The notes under the pieces were generated by a model that did no database searches, was not told the DNA's origin, and saw only the letters and a list, made by a program, of their open reading frames with translations. A stretch of DNA of 64,000 bases, from assembly GCF_022921055.1 (NCBI RefSeq), contig NZ_CP095061.1, positions 5,123,501-5,187,500 on the forward strand, given 5' to 3'. This document shows positions 19,500 to 28,260 of the stretch, in pieces. Position 1 is the stretch's first letter; every line of letters starts with the position of its first letter. A program made the translations under genes and the position numbers. Source of the DNA: Hymenobacter volaticus (GTDB taxonomy: Bacteria; Bacteroidota; Bacteroidia; Cytophagales; Hymenobacteraceae).

Positions 19500-20133
19500 C
19501 AGAAGAGAAGGAGGTGGTAGGCGGTGAAGATTCGAGGTGGCGCTTGAGGTTGCGCTTTCCGTTTTGCAGATGGCTTTTTACCGTGTTTAGGTCGTAGCCG
19601 GTTTCTTGGCTGATGTCACGGTAACATTTCTTTTCCAGAAAGAACAGCTCCAGACATCGTCGTTGGCCTTCGGGAAGAATGCCCAAAGCGTGTTCGAGAG
19701 CTTGCAGGCGGGCTTCCATGAAAGTGGCTTCGTCGGGGTCGTCAGGTTCTAGATGCTCGGCCACTGCCGATTCCATACCGGCGGCATCCGGAAAATGCAG
19801 CACCAGCGCCCCGCCTCGGTCGGGACCGGGGCGCTGCCGGGCCCGCAGTGTCATCAAGCAGTGGTTGCGGGCAGTAGCGTGCAGCCAAGCGGGGAAGTTA
19901 TCGACCTCGTGGCGCCGCAGCTTCTCCACTAGCACTTCAAAGAGTTGCATCACGGCGTCTTGCGCATCGGCCTCGCCGGGCCCTAAGTACCGCCTACAAA
20001 TAGCAAATACCTCGGGCATGTGGCGCTCATACAATACACCCAAGTCGGTTACTACGCCCTGCTGGCGGTAACGGGCCAGCAACTCCTGGTCGGATAGCTC
20101 GGTCGGCGACTTAGGACGGCGTTTGAAAAACAT
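19486..20133 (-). CDS. ECF-type RNA polymerase sigma factor
   Basis: The 215-residue protein has sigma region 2 (LGVLYERHMPEVFAICRRYLGPGEADAQDAVMQLFEVLVEKL, then FPAWLHATARNHCLM) and region 4 (LEHALGILPEGQRRCLELFFLEKKCYRDISQETGYDLNTVKSHLQNGKRNLKRHL). The frame opens at 20223, but ATG 20133 (MFFKRRPKSPTELSD) begins the conserved part. It overlaps the following anti-sigma-like gene, which fits a co-translated sigma/anti-sigma pair. The regulon is unknown. Confidence 0.92.
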   Translation of the reverse strand: MFFKRRPKSPTELSDQELLARYRQQGVVTDLGVLYERHMPEVFAICRRYLGPGEADAQDAVMQLFEVLVEKLRRHEVDNFPAWLHATARNHCLMTLRARQRPGPDRGGALVLHFPDAAGMESAVAEHLEPDDPDEATFMEARLQALEHALGILPEGQRRCLELFFLEKKCYRDISQETGYDLNTVKSHLQNGKRNLKRHLESSPPTTSFSSDAAR

Positions 20134-20522
20134 AGCACAGCGCAAACCTAGCGTCGTCGGCTTTTCCTTAGCTCGCCAGCCGCCGGCTGCTCCGCCAAGA
20201 TACGGCAGTTGTCGTTGCGACACTAGCAGCTAATTGCCGCCAGGGGAACCTATGAGGGTAGCACCCGAATTTTAAGCTCTAATTGTAGCAATCTGGTTGT
20301 TTAAGGTTGATTAAAAAGAGCTGCTTCCGATAAATAAGCTTCTCGTAATTGCACAGAGATTTTATTGAATTGTCTGCATCGGCGAATCTTGCAGTTTGAT
20401 GCCGTAAGCGCCCCAAAAAGGCCATTCATTACTGCCTGCCTACCGTATTTGAGCACTATCTTGTTCAACTTTTGCCCGCGGCTGATTGGTGTGGGCGTTG
20501 ATTTTGTCTTATTCCTGGTGCC
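20134..20522. other. Intergenic region between two divergent sigma modules
   Basis: About 389 bases, richer in A and T than the genes. It must carry promoters for both sigma genes. AACTTTTG at about 20466 resembles a -7 box for the plus-strand gene. No RNA gene seen. An antisense open frame (20301-20663) has no family features. Confidence 0.45.
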
Positions 20523-21017
20523 GTGCCACAGCCTCTTGCCGATACGCTGACCCACCTGCGCGTGGGCAACCAGACTTTCCTGATCAACTTCTATCAGGAC
20601 CACCGCGACGACTTCGCAGAGTGGGCGCGCCAGCACCACCAACTCGACCGTGCTGCGGCTCACGAGTTGCTGCGCTCCATCCTGGTCGAGTTCTACAACC
20701 AGGTGGCCGACGGCCGCCTGACCAAGCTACCGCCCGACCTGCGTGCTCACCTTTACGGCATGGCCGAGCAACTTCCTCAAGCGGCCACGACCACTGCGCT
20801 ACCAGCCGCCGAAGCCCGTCGCCGGCGCCACTTACTCGGTTTGTTTGGGCAGCTTGGCCCCGATTGCCAGCAGGTATTGATGTTCTTTTATTTCCGGGGC
20901 TACAACTTCAAAAAGCTAGCCGGTAAGATGGGCTTTGCTAACGCCACAGTGGGTCGACTACAAAAGTCGAGCTGTCTGCGCCGTTTATATGAGCTGCATT
21001 TGCGAGCAGAGGAATAA
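20523..21017 (+). CDS. Sigma-70-like DNA-binding protein
   Basis: The 164-residue protein starts at a GTG (MPQPLADTLTHLRVGNQTFLINFY). The first half resembles sigma region 2 (FYQDHRDDFAEWARQHH). The second half has a helix-turn-helix of the region 4 type (LGPDCQQVLMFFYFRGYNFKKLAGKMGFANATVGRLQKSSCLRRL). The sequence is diverged, but the layout and the membrane-anchored partner gene 114 bases downstream support an ECF-like sigma factor. It could also be a sigma-derived regulator. Confidence 0.75.
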   Translation: MPQPLADTLTHLRVGNQTFLINFYQDHRDDFAEWARQHHQLDRAAAHELLRSILVEFYNQVADGRLTKLPPDLRAHLYGMAEQLPQAATTTALPAAEARRRRHLLGLFGQLGPDCQQVLMFFYFRGYNFKKLAGKMGFANATVGRLQKSSCLRRLYELHLRAEE

Positions 21018-21131
21018 GTACTTGAAGCCTGAATACTAGCACTGTACAAATTACTATTATACTCTACCTGACCGACCACAGCTACCACTTATCGATCCAC
21101 TATAATCACTTACCTATCAATCAATAACCTC

Positions 21132-21917
21132 ATGGATTTGCGCCCTTATTTAGATGAACTGGAACGCTTCGCTGACGGGCAACTGTCGGAGGCGGAGCAG
21201 GAAGCATTTGAGCTGCGGCTGGCGCAGGACGAAAAGCTAAACGCGGCGTACGAAGAGTACGAGCAGTTCACTGCTGACCTGCGTTGGGTGGCCGGCCACG
21301 AAACCCTGCAGCATCGCCTCCGCAACCTCGACAAGCGTCTCGACGAACGGCAAGTTGCTCTGACCAACATGCAGACCCGGACCACCGCTCCGCGCATCCG
21401 GTGGGGCCTAGTCGCTGCTGTTGTGGCCTTGGTTTTGAGCTTTGGACTGTGGCTGCTTTCGCGCCCTCGTCCCCTCAATTCCGAAGAAACCTGGACTCGC
21501 TATTATGTACCCGATCCTGGCCTGACCGAAGTGGCGGCCCAAGCCACCAAAAGCCCGCTTCTGATTGATGCGATGCGTCAGTACCGGGCGGGGCATTATC
21601 CGGCGGCGCTGCACTCAATGCGGCGCGTTTCCGCCGCCACCGTCGCCGATGATACGCTCCTCTATTACACTGGCGTAGTACTGCTGCGCCACGAGGAAGC
21701 GGGTGCGGCCCGCAACTACCTCACGCGCGCCAGTCAGCAACCCGCTTCGGCGCTGGCAGGCAAGGCTCGCTACCACTTAGCTATGGCTCAGTGGCGCACT
21801 GGCCAGTTGCCGCAAGCTAGAACCAACCTGGAAGCCGTCGCCACCGATCCACAAAATCCGTATCAATTGCACGCCCAGCAAGTGCTGCGTGCCAAGGTGC
21901 TGCTCCCCCGCGACTAG
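21132..21917 (+). CDS. Membrane protein with anti-sigma-like N-terminus and TPR-like C-terminus
   Basis: The 261-residue protein starts MDLRPYLDELERFADGQLSEAEQEAFELRLAQDEKL, the pattern of a cytoplasmic anti-sigma helix bundle without the zinc residues. One membrane helix lies at about residues 97-114. The outer part has TPR-like repeats (AMRQYRAGHYPAALHSMRRV, YYTGVVLLRHEEAGAARNYLTRA, AKARYHLAMAQWRTGQLPQARTNLEAV). It is placed directly after the sigma-like gene, so it is likely its regulator; the periplasmic repeats could sense a protein partner. Confidence 0.8.
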   Translation: MDLRPYLDELERFADGQLSEAEQEAFELRLAQDEKLNAAYEEYEQFTADLRWVAGHETLQHRLRNLDKRLDERQVALTNMQTRTTAPRIRWGLVAAVVALVLSFGLWLLSRPRPLNSEETWTRYYVPDPGLTEVAAQATKSPLLIDAMRQYRAGHYPAALHSMRRVSAATVADDTLLYYTGVVLLRHEEAGAARNYLTRASQQPASALAGKARYHLAMAQWRTGQLPQARTNLEAVATDPQNPYQLHAQQVLRAKVLLPRD

Positions 21918-21991
21918 TGACGAGCCAGTTGCGGTGCTGCTGCGCTTGCGCAGCAGCCCAAACCGGCGGTTTCCTCTAGTCTCGAATACGT

Positions 21992-22732
21992 ATGTGCCCT
22001 GCTCCTGCTCAAGCAGCTTCTGGTGCTCTGGCTTCCGTCAGTGTGATCATTCCTACCTACAAGGAAGCGGACGGCATTGGCTCATTGGTGCGCTACCTCT
22101 ACGAAGGCAACGGCACGGATAACGCACTGGAAATCATAGTAGTCGATGCTGGCAGCCCTGATGATACAGCTGTGGTAGCGCAGCAGGCAGGCGCCCGGGT
22201 AGTGCAGTGCCCGCGCAAGGGACGGGCCGCTCAACTCAATTTCGGAGCCCGCCACGCCACCGGCAGCATTCTTTACTTTCTGCACGCCGATACGTATCCG
22301 CCCGTTGGTTTCAGCCAGGAAATAAGAGCGGCTGTGGAACAGGGCAGCGGGGCCGGCTGCTACCGCTTAGCGTTTGATCATCCAAGCTGGTTTTTGAAAG
22401 CTAATGCTTGGTTTACCCGCTTTCACTTTGAATTATTTCGCTTTGGCGACCAAAGTTTATTTGTGCGACGCGACGTATTCAGCCAGATTGGTGGGTACCG
22501 GGAAGACATGATGGTGCTGGAAGACCAGGAAATTACGCGCCGGCTTCGGCGTGCCGCCCCGTTTCAGATTCTGCCGGGGCCCATTGTCACATCGGCTCGT
22601 AAGTACCGCGAAAACGGTGTGTGGCGACTTCAGAGCATCTATTACCTGATTACCATAATGCACCACCTCGGCGCTTCTCAACAAAGACTGATAAACCTAT
22701 ACCGCAGCATGATCCGGCAGGACAAGGTGTGA
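21992..22732 (+). CDS. Family 2 glycosyltransferase, TIGR04283-like
   Basis: The 246-residue protein has the GT-A nucleotide-sugar fold: VSVIIPTYKEADGIGSLV, LEIIVVDAGSPDDT, GARVVQCPRKGRAAQLNFGA, then YFLHADTYPP as the DxD region, and GDQSLFVRRDVFSQIGGYRE. The RGRAAQLN/GDQ pattern is that of the TIGR04283 group, sometimes linked to arsenosugar synthesis. No partner genes of that pathway are present, so the product is uncertain. There is no membrane anchor. Confidence 0.85.
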   Translation: MCPAPAQAASGALASVSVIIPTYKEADGIGSLVRYLYEGNGTDNALEIIVVDAGSPDDTAVVAQQAGARVVQCPRKGRAAQLNFGARHATGSILYFLHADTYPPVGFSQEIRAAVEQGSGAGCYRLAFDHPSWFLKANAWFTRFHFELFRFGDQSLFVRRDVFSQIGGYREDMMVLEDQEITRRLRRAAPFQILPGPIVTSARKYRENGVWRLQSIYYLITIMHHLGASQQRLINLYRSMIRQDKV

Positions 22733-22811
22733 GGTTAGCTATTGGCACAGGAGGCAAGCCCTCCTACCACTGTGTATTGTATTGATAGTGAATCAGTAAT
22801 GGCAACTTATC

Positions 22812-23510
22812 TTAGCGCCGAGCAATTTCATAGGGCGGCTCCAAGTTGCGTTGCAGAGTTAGCTCGAAGGTATCGAGGTTGAGGGCTGCTAGGTGGGACA
22901 GTTCGGGATTGTGCCGGTACACACAGCCCGTATCGAGGCTGATGACTTGAGCTTGGGTGCGGGCTTGGCGCTGTACCTCCGCCGTGGGCGTGGGCACGTG
23001 ACCATGTAGTAGGCGGCGGCCCTGCAGGCGAGCAGCATCGAAGGTGAACTGCTTGATATTGAGCATCGTGTGCCAGTCAGCGCGCATTCGGTCGGGGGGC
23101 AGTCGGAAGTTATAGCCCGCGTGCACTAGCGTGAAGCCTTCGATATCGAGTTGGTAGGGCAAGTTCTCAAGCCAAGTGAGATAGGGCGCCGGAATATCTT
23201 CGGCTCGCGTTACGCCGAAACTTTCTAGAGTAAGTTGCCGGTCGGCAGCCGAAGCCCATGTCAGGTCATTGAAGCCGCGGGCCGCATCGAGCAGTTCTTG
23301 GTCGTGGTTGCCGCGCAGGCAGTATACCCGCAACCCACGGCTTGGCATTGCCATCAGATAGTCGAGCACACCGCGGCTGTCGGGGCCCTTGTTTACGTAG
23401 TCGCCGAGCACAAACAGTTCATCCTCGGGTTGCAGCTGTAATTCTTGCTCCAGCAAGTGTCGGAAGGTTTGCAAACAGCCATGCAGATCGGTAGTAACGT
23501 ATCGGGCCAT
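22812..23510 (-). CDS. Serine/threonine phosphatase-type metallophosphoesterase
   Basis: The 232-residue protein has all PPP-type metal motifs: DLHGCLQTF, LGDYVNKGPDS, RGNHDQEL, VHAGYNF and LLHGHVPT. It is close in size to bacterial PrpA/ApaH-like enzymes that act on phosphoproteins or dinucleoside tetraphosphates; the substrate cannot be told. Cytoplasmic, with no signal peptide. It is a single gene; the next genes upstream on the strand have their own terminator. Confidence 0.9.
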   Translation of the reverse strand: MARYVTTDLHGCLQTFRHLLEQELQLQPEDELFVLGDYVNKGPDSRGVLDYLMAMPSRGLRVYCLRGNHDQELLDAARGFNDLTWASAADRQLTLESFGVTRAEDIPAPYLTWLENLPYQLDIEGFTLVHAGYNFRLPPDRMRADWHTMLNIKQFTFDAARLQGRRLLHGHVPTPTAEVQRQARTQAQVISLDTGCVYRHNPELSHLAALNLDTFELTLQRNLEPPYEIARR

Positions 23511-23619
23511 AAGGAGCAGAACGGTGCAGAAGGTGAGAGTGAAAATACAGGCACAGAGACGGAGGCACTAGCGTAACTCCAAAGGTTCTACCTAGCAATG
23601 CTAAACTGTTTACAAAGAA

Positions 23620-23650
23620 AAAAGCACCTTCCGAAGTGAAAGGTGCTTTT
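23620..23650 (-). terminator. Intrinsic terminator
   Basis: Perfect 11-base stem AAAAGCACCTT/AAGGTGCTTTT with a 9-base loop, U-rich on the minus strand; 17 bases after the stop of the small hydrophilic protein gene. Confidence 0.88.
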
Positions 23651-23667
23651 CTGCTTATCAATTATTC

Positions 23668-23883
23668 TCAGCTATAAGATGGCTTATCGAGCTCTGGCTT
23701 GTCGAGGTTGCGGTTGGGGTGACGAACACCCGCATCATCGGCTTCCTGCTGAAGCCGCTCCTCTGTTTGCTCGTCTAAGTCGTTTACGGGCAAATTACCA
23801 GCGCCCTTGGGCTGCTCGGTTTGCGAGGGGCTACCGTGGTTTTCCTTGGACTGGTGGTTGGTATTATTGCTTTTGTAAGGCAT
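23668..23883 (-). CDS. Small hydrophilic hypothetical protein
   Basis: The 71-residue product (MPYKSNNTNHQSKENHG at the start, then a helical EEQTEERLQQEADDAG-like stretch) has almost no hydrophobic residues and is likely disordered. No family is recognised. It has a start, a terminator and a sensible position next to another hydrophilic gene, so it is likely real. Proteins of this composition are often stress-related, but that is only a guess. Confidence 0.65.
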   Translation of the reverse strand: MPYKSNNTNHQSKENHGSPSQTEQPKGAGNLPVNDLDEQTEERLQQEADDAGVRHPNRNLDKPELDKPSYS

Positions 23884-23969
23884 GGCCGTGAGAATTTAAG
23901 GTGAAGGGTTGTTTTCGGTTGGTGGGGTAAGAGAACAAAGCACTTCTGAAACCAAGAGTAGCTTGGTGA

Positions 23970-24481
23970 CTACTGATCGATGGCCGTATCGGTAGCGGTG
24001 GGGTCGGTGAGGTCGGCGTTGGTGCCTTGGCGGGCCAACACGTCGTTGTTGGGTTGCGGCTGTTCCATTTGGCCCATGCCTACCCGCGAATCGGGGTCTT
24101 CCATTTCATCGGGACCCGAGCGGGCGTCGTCGGCATCTAGCTCGTCAACGGGCCGGCGGGCTTCTATGGGCGTGTCGTCGTCGAGGAGGTCCGGATCAGG
24201 CATGTCCTCATTGGCTTGCCGGTCGCGGCCCTGGTCGTCGGAAAGAATATTATCGGGGGGAGAGTCGTGGAATCGGCGTTGCGGTTTTCACCAAGGGCCG
24301 TGATGCCATTGGCCGTATCGGTGCCGTAGCCTTCCCGGCCTTCCCGGTTGCCGAAACCACCGCGCGCATCTTCGTTCTTGGGTGGGTCGCCGCCGGGGAT
24401 GATGTGCCCAGCCGCTAACTCCTGGTCGGTAGTATCGTCGTTGATAACACGAACGGGACGGTTCTTAGGGTCGATAGCCAT
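23970..24481 (-). CDS. Acidic hydrophilic hypothetical protein (frameshifted here)
   Basis: The first part starts MAIDPKNRPVRVINDDTTDQ and the second, in another frame, holds MPDPDLLDDDTPIEARRPVDE. One extra G (plus strand) in the run at 24255-24260 joins them as DSTTLPPDNILSDDQGRDRQ and gives about 170 residues. The product is very acidic (many Asp and Glu), lacks hydrophobic segments and should be disordered. No family is known to me. It sits beside a second small hydrophilic gene on the same strand. Confidence 0.65.
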
Positions 24482-24660
24482 AGGACTTGTGGAATCGTGA
24501 TGGGAAGTAGGAAAGTGATGTTTACTGTGGTTTGCAGATTTGGGTTTAGGTTCAACAACTGATTTGCACCGGCCTAGGCCGTTCTGGTCCGTTTGCTGCC
24601 CCTAGCAAGTAGCTGTCCTTGAGTGCTTACCTTCGTTTTCAATCCTGATTCGCTGCTTTC

Positions 24661-25227
24661 ATGTCCGCTACGCTACCTCCTATCCGTTCCGTCGAATCGT
24701 TGCGCCAGCACTTAGAAGCGGGCCACAACTTGAAATATGTGTTTTTCTGGGGCCATACCGGCCAGCCGGGCGGGGTCGTCGGCAAAGAGTGCTTCAGCCA
24801 ATGGTATCCGGCTGCCTTCACCCTCGATGGCGACACCTACGCTACCACCGAGCACTACATGATGGCGGAAAAAGCCCGTTTGTTTGGTGATGAAGTCACC
24901 CGCACCGCCATTCTTACGGCCACTCATCCCAACGAAGCCAAAAAGCTAGGGCGCACCGTGCAAAATTTTGATGCGTCTCGTTGGGAAGCCGCTCGGTTTA
25001 ACATCGTGGTACAGGGCAACGTCGCCAAGTTCAGTCAGCACCCGACGCTACGAGAGTTTCTTCGGCAAACTGGTTCCCGCGTCCTCGTCGAAGCTAGCCC
25101 GGTTGACGCTATTTGGGGCATTGGCTTGGCGCAAGACAGTCCGCATGCCAGCAACCCCGCCGAGTGGCAAGGACTCAATTTGCTAGGCTTTGCTTTGATG
25201 GAAGTACGAGAGCAACTAGCCGACTAA
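24661..25227 (+). CDS. NADAR family protein (YbiA-like)
   Basis: The 188-residue protein has the NADAR features: YVFFWGHTGQPGG, CFSQWYPAAFTLDGDTYATTEHYMMAEKARLFGD, and the C-terminal DAIWGIGLAQDSPHASNPAEWQGLNLLGFALMEVR. The family hydrolyses N-glycosidic bonds: YbiA-type proteins act on early riboflavin intermediates, and some NADAR enzymes remove ADP-ribose from guanine. It is a single gene in the cytoplasm. Which of the two activities applies cannot be decided. Confidence 0.92.
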   Translation: MSATLPPIRSVESLRQHLEAGHNLKYVFFWGHTGQPGGVVGKECFSQWYPAAFTLDGDTYATTEHYMMAEKARLFGDEVTRTAILTATHPNEAKKLGRTVQNFDASRWEAARFNIVVQGNVAKFSQHPTLREFLRQTGSRVLVEASPVDAIWGIGLAQDSPHASNPAEWQGLNLLGFALMEVREQLAD

Positions 25228-25298
25228 AGCGCTGTGGCAATACCGTGAGGTTTTACGTATCGGAGTAGTACTTTCTCACAATCCTTTCTACGTCTCTT

Positions 25299-25553
25299 AT
25301 GTGGATTGAACAAGACAACGCCCTGACCCGCACCTTTCGCTTCCTCGACTTCAAGACGGCTTTTGCGTTCATGACGGACGTGGCTGCTGCCGCCGAACGG
25401 CTAGATCATCATCCGTGGTGGGCCAACGAGTACAGCACCGTCGAGTTTCGGCTGCGCACCCACGACGCCGGCAACACCGTAACCAAGCGCGACCATCGGC
25501 TAGCCGAAGCCATCGACCAATTAGCTGAACAACACGGTGCAAAGGTTGCCTAA
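25299..25553 (+). CDS. Pterin-4a-carbinolamine dehydratase
   Basis: The 84-residue protein has the conserved active-site run ERLDHHPWWANEYSTVEFRLRTHDAGNTVTKRDHRLAEAID, with the His-His-Pro motif at about residues 37-39 and the second His near residue 54. It dehydrates 4a-hydroxytetrahydropterin to recycle the cofactor of aromatic amino acid hydroxylases, and in some bacteria serves molybdopterin-related roles. The length is a little short at the N-terminus compared with PhhB, but Bacteroidota members are often of this size. Confidence 0.9.
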   Translation: MWIEQDNALTRTFRFLDFKTAFAFMTDVAAAAERLDHHPWWANEYSTVEFRLRTHDAGNTVTKRDHRLAEAIDQLAEQHGAKVA

Positions 25554-25647
25554 CTGGTGGCCACCTAGTCAATCCAGCGAACTGAACGGCAAGCTGAAAC
25601 TTGCGTGCCTTTGCCAGGACGCTAGCCACTGCTGATGCTTCACGTCC

Positions 25648-25655
25648 TACCTTTG
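25648..25655 (+). promoter_or_regulatory. -7 box TACCTTTG close to rsmI start
   Basis: Full match to TAnnTTTG, ending only four bases before the rsmI ATG. Transcription starting about seven bases after it would begin at or next to the start codon, implying a nearly leaderless mRNA. Confidence 0.55.
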
Positions 25656-25659
25656 TCTT

Positions 25660-26376
25660 ATGTCGGAACCTGCTACCACCCTTCTTTATCTAGTCCCTAC
25701 TCCCATCGGCAACCTCGAGGACATCACGCTGCGGGCTATCCGAGTGCTAGGCGAGGTAGATACGGTACTGGCCGAAGACACCCGTACCAGCGGCCGCCTC
25801 ATGCAACACTTGGGGTTGAAAAAGCCCATGCTCAGCTACCACCTTCACAACGAGCATCAGCAAGTGCAGCGCCTGCTAGAACGGCTAGAGAAAGGCGAAA
25901 CTATGGCGCTGGTATCAGATGCCGGCACCCCCGGAATTTCCGACCCTGGCTTTTTGTTGGTGCGGGAGTGTTTGGCGCGAGGCCTGAAAGTGGAATGCTT
26001 GCCGGGTGCTACGGCGTTTGTGCCGGCATTGCTTAAGTCGGGATTCGGGGCGGAGCGGTTTTCGTTTGAAGGATTCTTGCCGGTGAAAAAAGGCCGCCAA
26101 ACCCGCTTGCGCGAGCTAGCGCCTGAAACCCGGACCATGATTTTCTACGAGTCGCCGCACCGGATAGTGAAGACGCTGGAGCAACTGGCCGAAGTATTGG
26201 GGCCGGACCGGCAGGCGTCGGTGAGCCGGGAGTTAACCAAGCTGTTCGAGGAAACGGTGAACGGAACGCTAACGGAACTAGCCGCCAACTTCGCGGCCCG
26301 AGCTAGCATCAAAGGAGAAATTGTAGTAGTTGTTCAGGGCCAAAAAGACCTTAAAGAAGAGCGTCGTGCTGACTAA
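25660..26376 (+). CDS. rsmI: 16S rRNA (cytidine1402-2'-O)-methyltransferase
   Basis: The 238-residue protein has the tetrapyrrole-methylase fold of RsmI: LYLVPTPIGNLEDITLRAIRVLGEVDTVLAEDTRTSGRLM at the N-terminus, LVSDAGTPGISDPGFLLVREC, PGATAFVPALLKSGF and TMIFYESPHRI. It methylates the ribose of C1402 in the decoding centre using S-adenosylmethionine. The length is short of the E. coli enzyme because the C-terminal extension is reduced. The end overlaps the lnt start. Confidence 0.95.
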   Translation: MSEPATTLLYLVPTPIGNLEDITLRAIRVLGEVDTVLAEDTRTSGRLMQHLGLKKPMLSYHLHNEHQQVQRLLERLEKGETMALVSDAGTPGISDPGFLLVRECLARGLKVECLPGATAFVPALLKSGFGAERFSFEGFLPVKKGRQTRLRELAPETRTMIFYESPHRIVKTLEQLAEVLGPDRQASVSRELTKLFEETVNGTLTELAANFAARASIKGEIVVVVQGQKDLKEERRAD

Positions 26377-28111
26377 ACCTTCTGTATCAGAAATACCCGT
26401 AGCAGCCCCCGTGGCAACTGACGCTTCGGCGCGCGCTGCGTATTGGCAGCCGAGCTTATTAGCCTTCCTTGGCGCCGGACTCTTGTGGCTAGGTTGGCCG
26501 GTTCACCCTAGTCCTTTCTCAGCATTGACAGCCGTGCTGCTGGTAGCTTGGGTGCCGTATCTGCGCATGGAGCAGGTGTTGGTAGCACGCGGGGCTAGCG
26601 GCTGGAAAGTGTTCCGCTACACGTATTTGCTGCTGGTGCTGTGGAACGCCTTTACTACGTGGTGGGTGAGTTTCAGCACCTTAGGTGGTGGCATTGCTGC
26701 CGTGGTGCTCAACGCGCTGCTGATGTGCATCCCCACCATGGCGTTCTACCACACCAAGCGGTTGGCGGGTCCAAAGCTCGGCTATATTTCCCTCCCTATC
26801 TACTGGATTGCTTTCGAGCAGTTGCACCTGCATTGGGACCTGACTTGGCCCTGGCTCACCCTTGGCAACGGTTTCGCACAAGCCAACCAGTGGGTGCAGT
26901 GGTACGAATACACCGGCTTTCTAGGCGGTTCGTTATGGATATGGGTGGTAAGTATCCTGGTGTTCCGTGCTTTGTTTGGTATTCAAACCCCTGCGCCTTC
27001 CTCTCGCAGCAATCAGGCTTCCATCGCACATCAACCCGATAATGCTCCGCTTGGGCGGCCAGTGGCTGCCCGGTGGTTGGCGCCCATCTTGGCTGTATTG
27101 TTGCCCATGCTTGCTTCCTATGGCATCGGGGCTACTTATCAGGAGAAGGGCGAAACGGCCGAGGTAGTGGTAGTGCAGCCCAACGTCGATCCGTTCCTGG
27201 AGAAGTTCAGCAGCAACCCCAACTTCATTCCCTACGACCAGCAACTGACCCGCTTGCTCGGCCTTACCGAGCAGCAGCTTACGCCGCAAACCCGGCTGGT
27301 GCTCTGGCCGGAAACAGCGCTCGAAGAATCTTACTTCGAGCAAAATTTCGAGACAAATTCCAAGGTGATGCGGTTACGCAGCTGGCTAGCGCAGCACCCT
27401 GGCGTCGAGCTGATTACGGGCATGACCACCATCAAGATGTATGGTAGCACCAAGGAAATGGCCACGCCCACGGCTCGCTTCCGCGACGACGTTGGGTATT
27501 ATGATGTCTTCAACACGGCGGTTCACTTCCCGAGTGCTACCGCTCCGGCCACGTTCTACCACAAGTCGCGCCTAGTGCCGGGCGTAGAGAAAGTGCCGGT
27601 AGTGCTAACCAAGCTCATTGCCAATATTGATTTAGGTGGTGTTGTTGGTTCGTATGGTAGCCAAGATGAGCGAACCGTGTTCAACACCAATACGCCTGCT
27701 TTGCGCCTCGCGCCCTCCATTTGCTACGAGTCGGTGTACGGCGACTTCATGGCTCAATACATCAAGAACGGGGCTACGCTTATCGGCATTATCACCAATG
27801 ACGGTTGGTGGAGCGACTCACCCGGTCACAAGCAGCACTTCCAGTACGCCACTCTCCGCGCCATCGAAACCCGCCGCGACATTGCCCGCTCCGCCAACAC
27901 GGGCATTTCGGGCTTCATCAACCAAAAAGGCGAAGTCCTGACGCGCACGGCTTGGTGGGAACAAGCTGTCAGCCGCCACGCCGTTCATCTCAACAAAGAG
28001 CTAACGTTCTATGTGCAGCACGGCGACCTAATAGGTCCCGCTACGCAGGTGCTGGCAGTGCTACTATTGGTGTTGGTGCTAGCTCGACGATTCAGCAAGA
28101 GTGTGGCCTAG
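26366..28111 (+). CDS. lnt: Apolipoprotein N-acyltransferase
   Basis: The product has about 581 residues: an N-terminal block of membrane helices (residues 30-230) followed by a periplasmic nitrilase domain. Catalytic residues are visible: Glu in VLWPETALEES, Lys in YHKSRLVPGVEKVP and Cys in LAPSICYESVYG. A final membrane helix ends near LVLVLARRF. It transfers a fatty acyl chain to the N-terminal Cys of lipoproteins in the inner membrane. I chose GTG 26366, which overlaps rsmI by 11 bases; a TTG at 26330 is another option. Confidence 0.92.
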   Translation: MLTKPSVSEIPVAAPVATDASARAAYWQPSLLAFLGAGLLWLGWPVHPSPFSALTAVLLVAWVPYLRMEQVLVARGASGWKVFRYTYLLLVLWNAFTTWWVSFSTLGGGIAAVVLNALLMCIPTMAFYHTKRLAGPKLGYISLPIYWIAFEQLHLHWDLTWPWLTLGNGFAQANQWVQWYEYTGFLGGSLWIWVVSILVFRALFGIQTPAPSSRSNQASIAHQPDNAPLGRPVAARWLAPILAVLLPMLASYGIGATYQEKGETAEVVVVQPNVDPFLEKFSSNPNFIPYDQQLTRLLGLTEQQLTPQTRLVLWPETALEESYFEQNFETNSKVMRLRSWLAQHPGVELITGMTTIKMYGSTKEMATPTARFRDDVGYYDVFNTAVHFPSATAPATFYHKSRLVPGVEKVPVVLTKLIANIDLGGVVGSYGSQDERTVFNTNTPALRLAPSICYESVYGDFMAQYIKNGATLIGIITNDGWWSDSPGHKQHFQYATLRAIETRRDIARSANTGISGFINQKGEVLTRTAWWEQAVSRHAVHLNKELTFYVQHGDLIGPATQVLAVLLLVLVLARRFSKSVA

Positions 28112-28260
28112 GCTCGGCTTGTGCCTTACTTGTCGGGTTGCTGCTTATTTTCGAGCTACGGGTAGAACACCCATACGGGTTATGGTATACCTGCTCATCA
28201 TTTACTTAGTCTTGTGGTTCTTGTACGGCACAAGCGCATGCTTTTGCCACATTTCTCCTT

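Noticed and set aside
20301..20663. Antisense gene over the second sigma-like gene start
   Set aside because: Overlaps a supported gene and has no recognisable domain.
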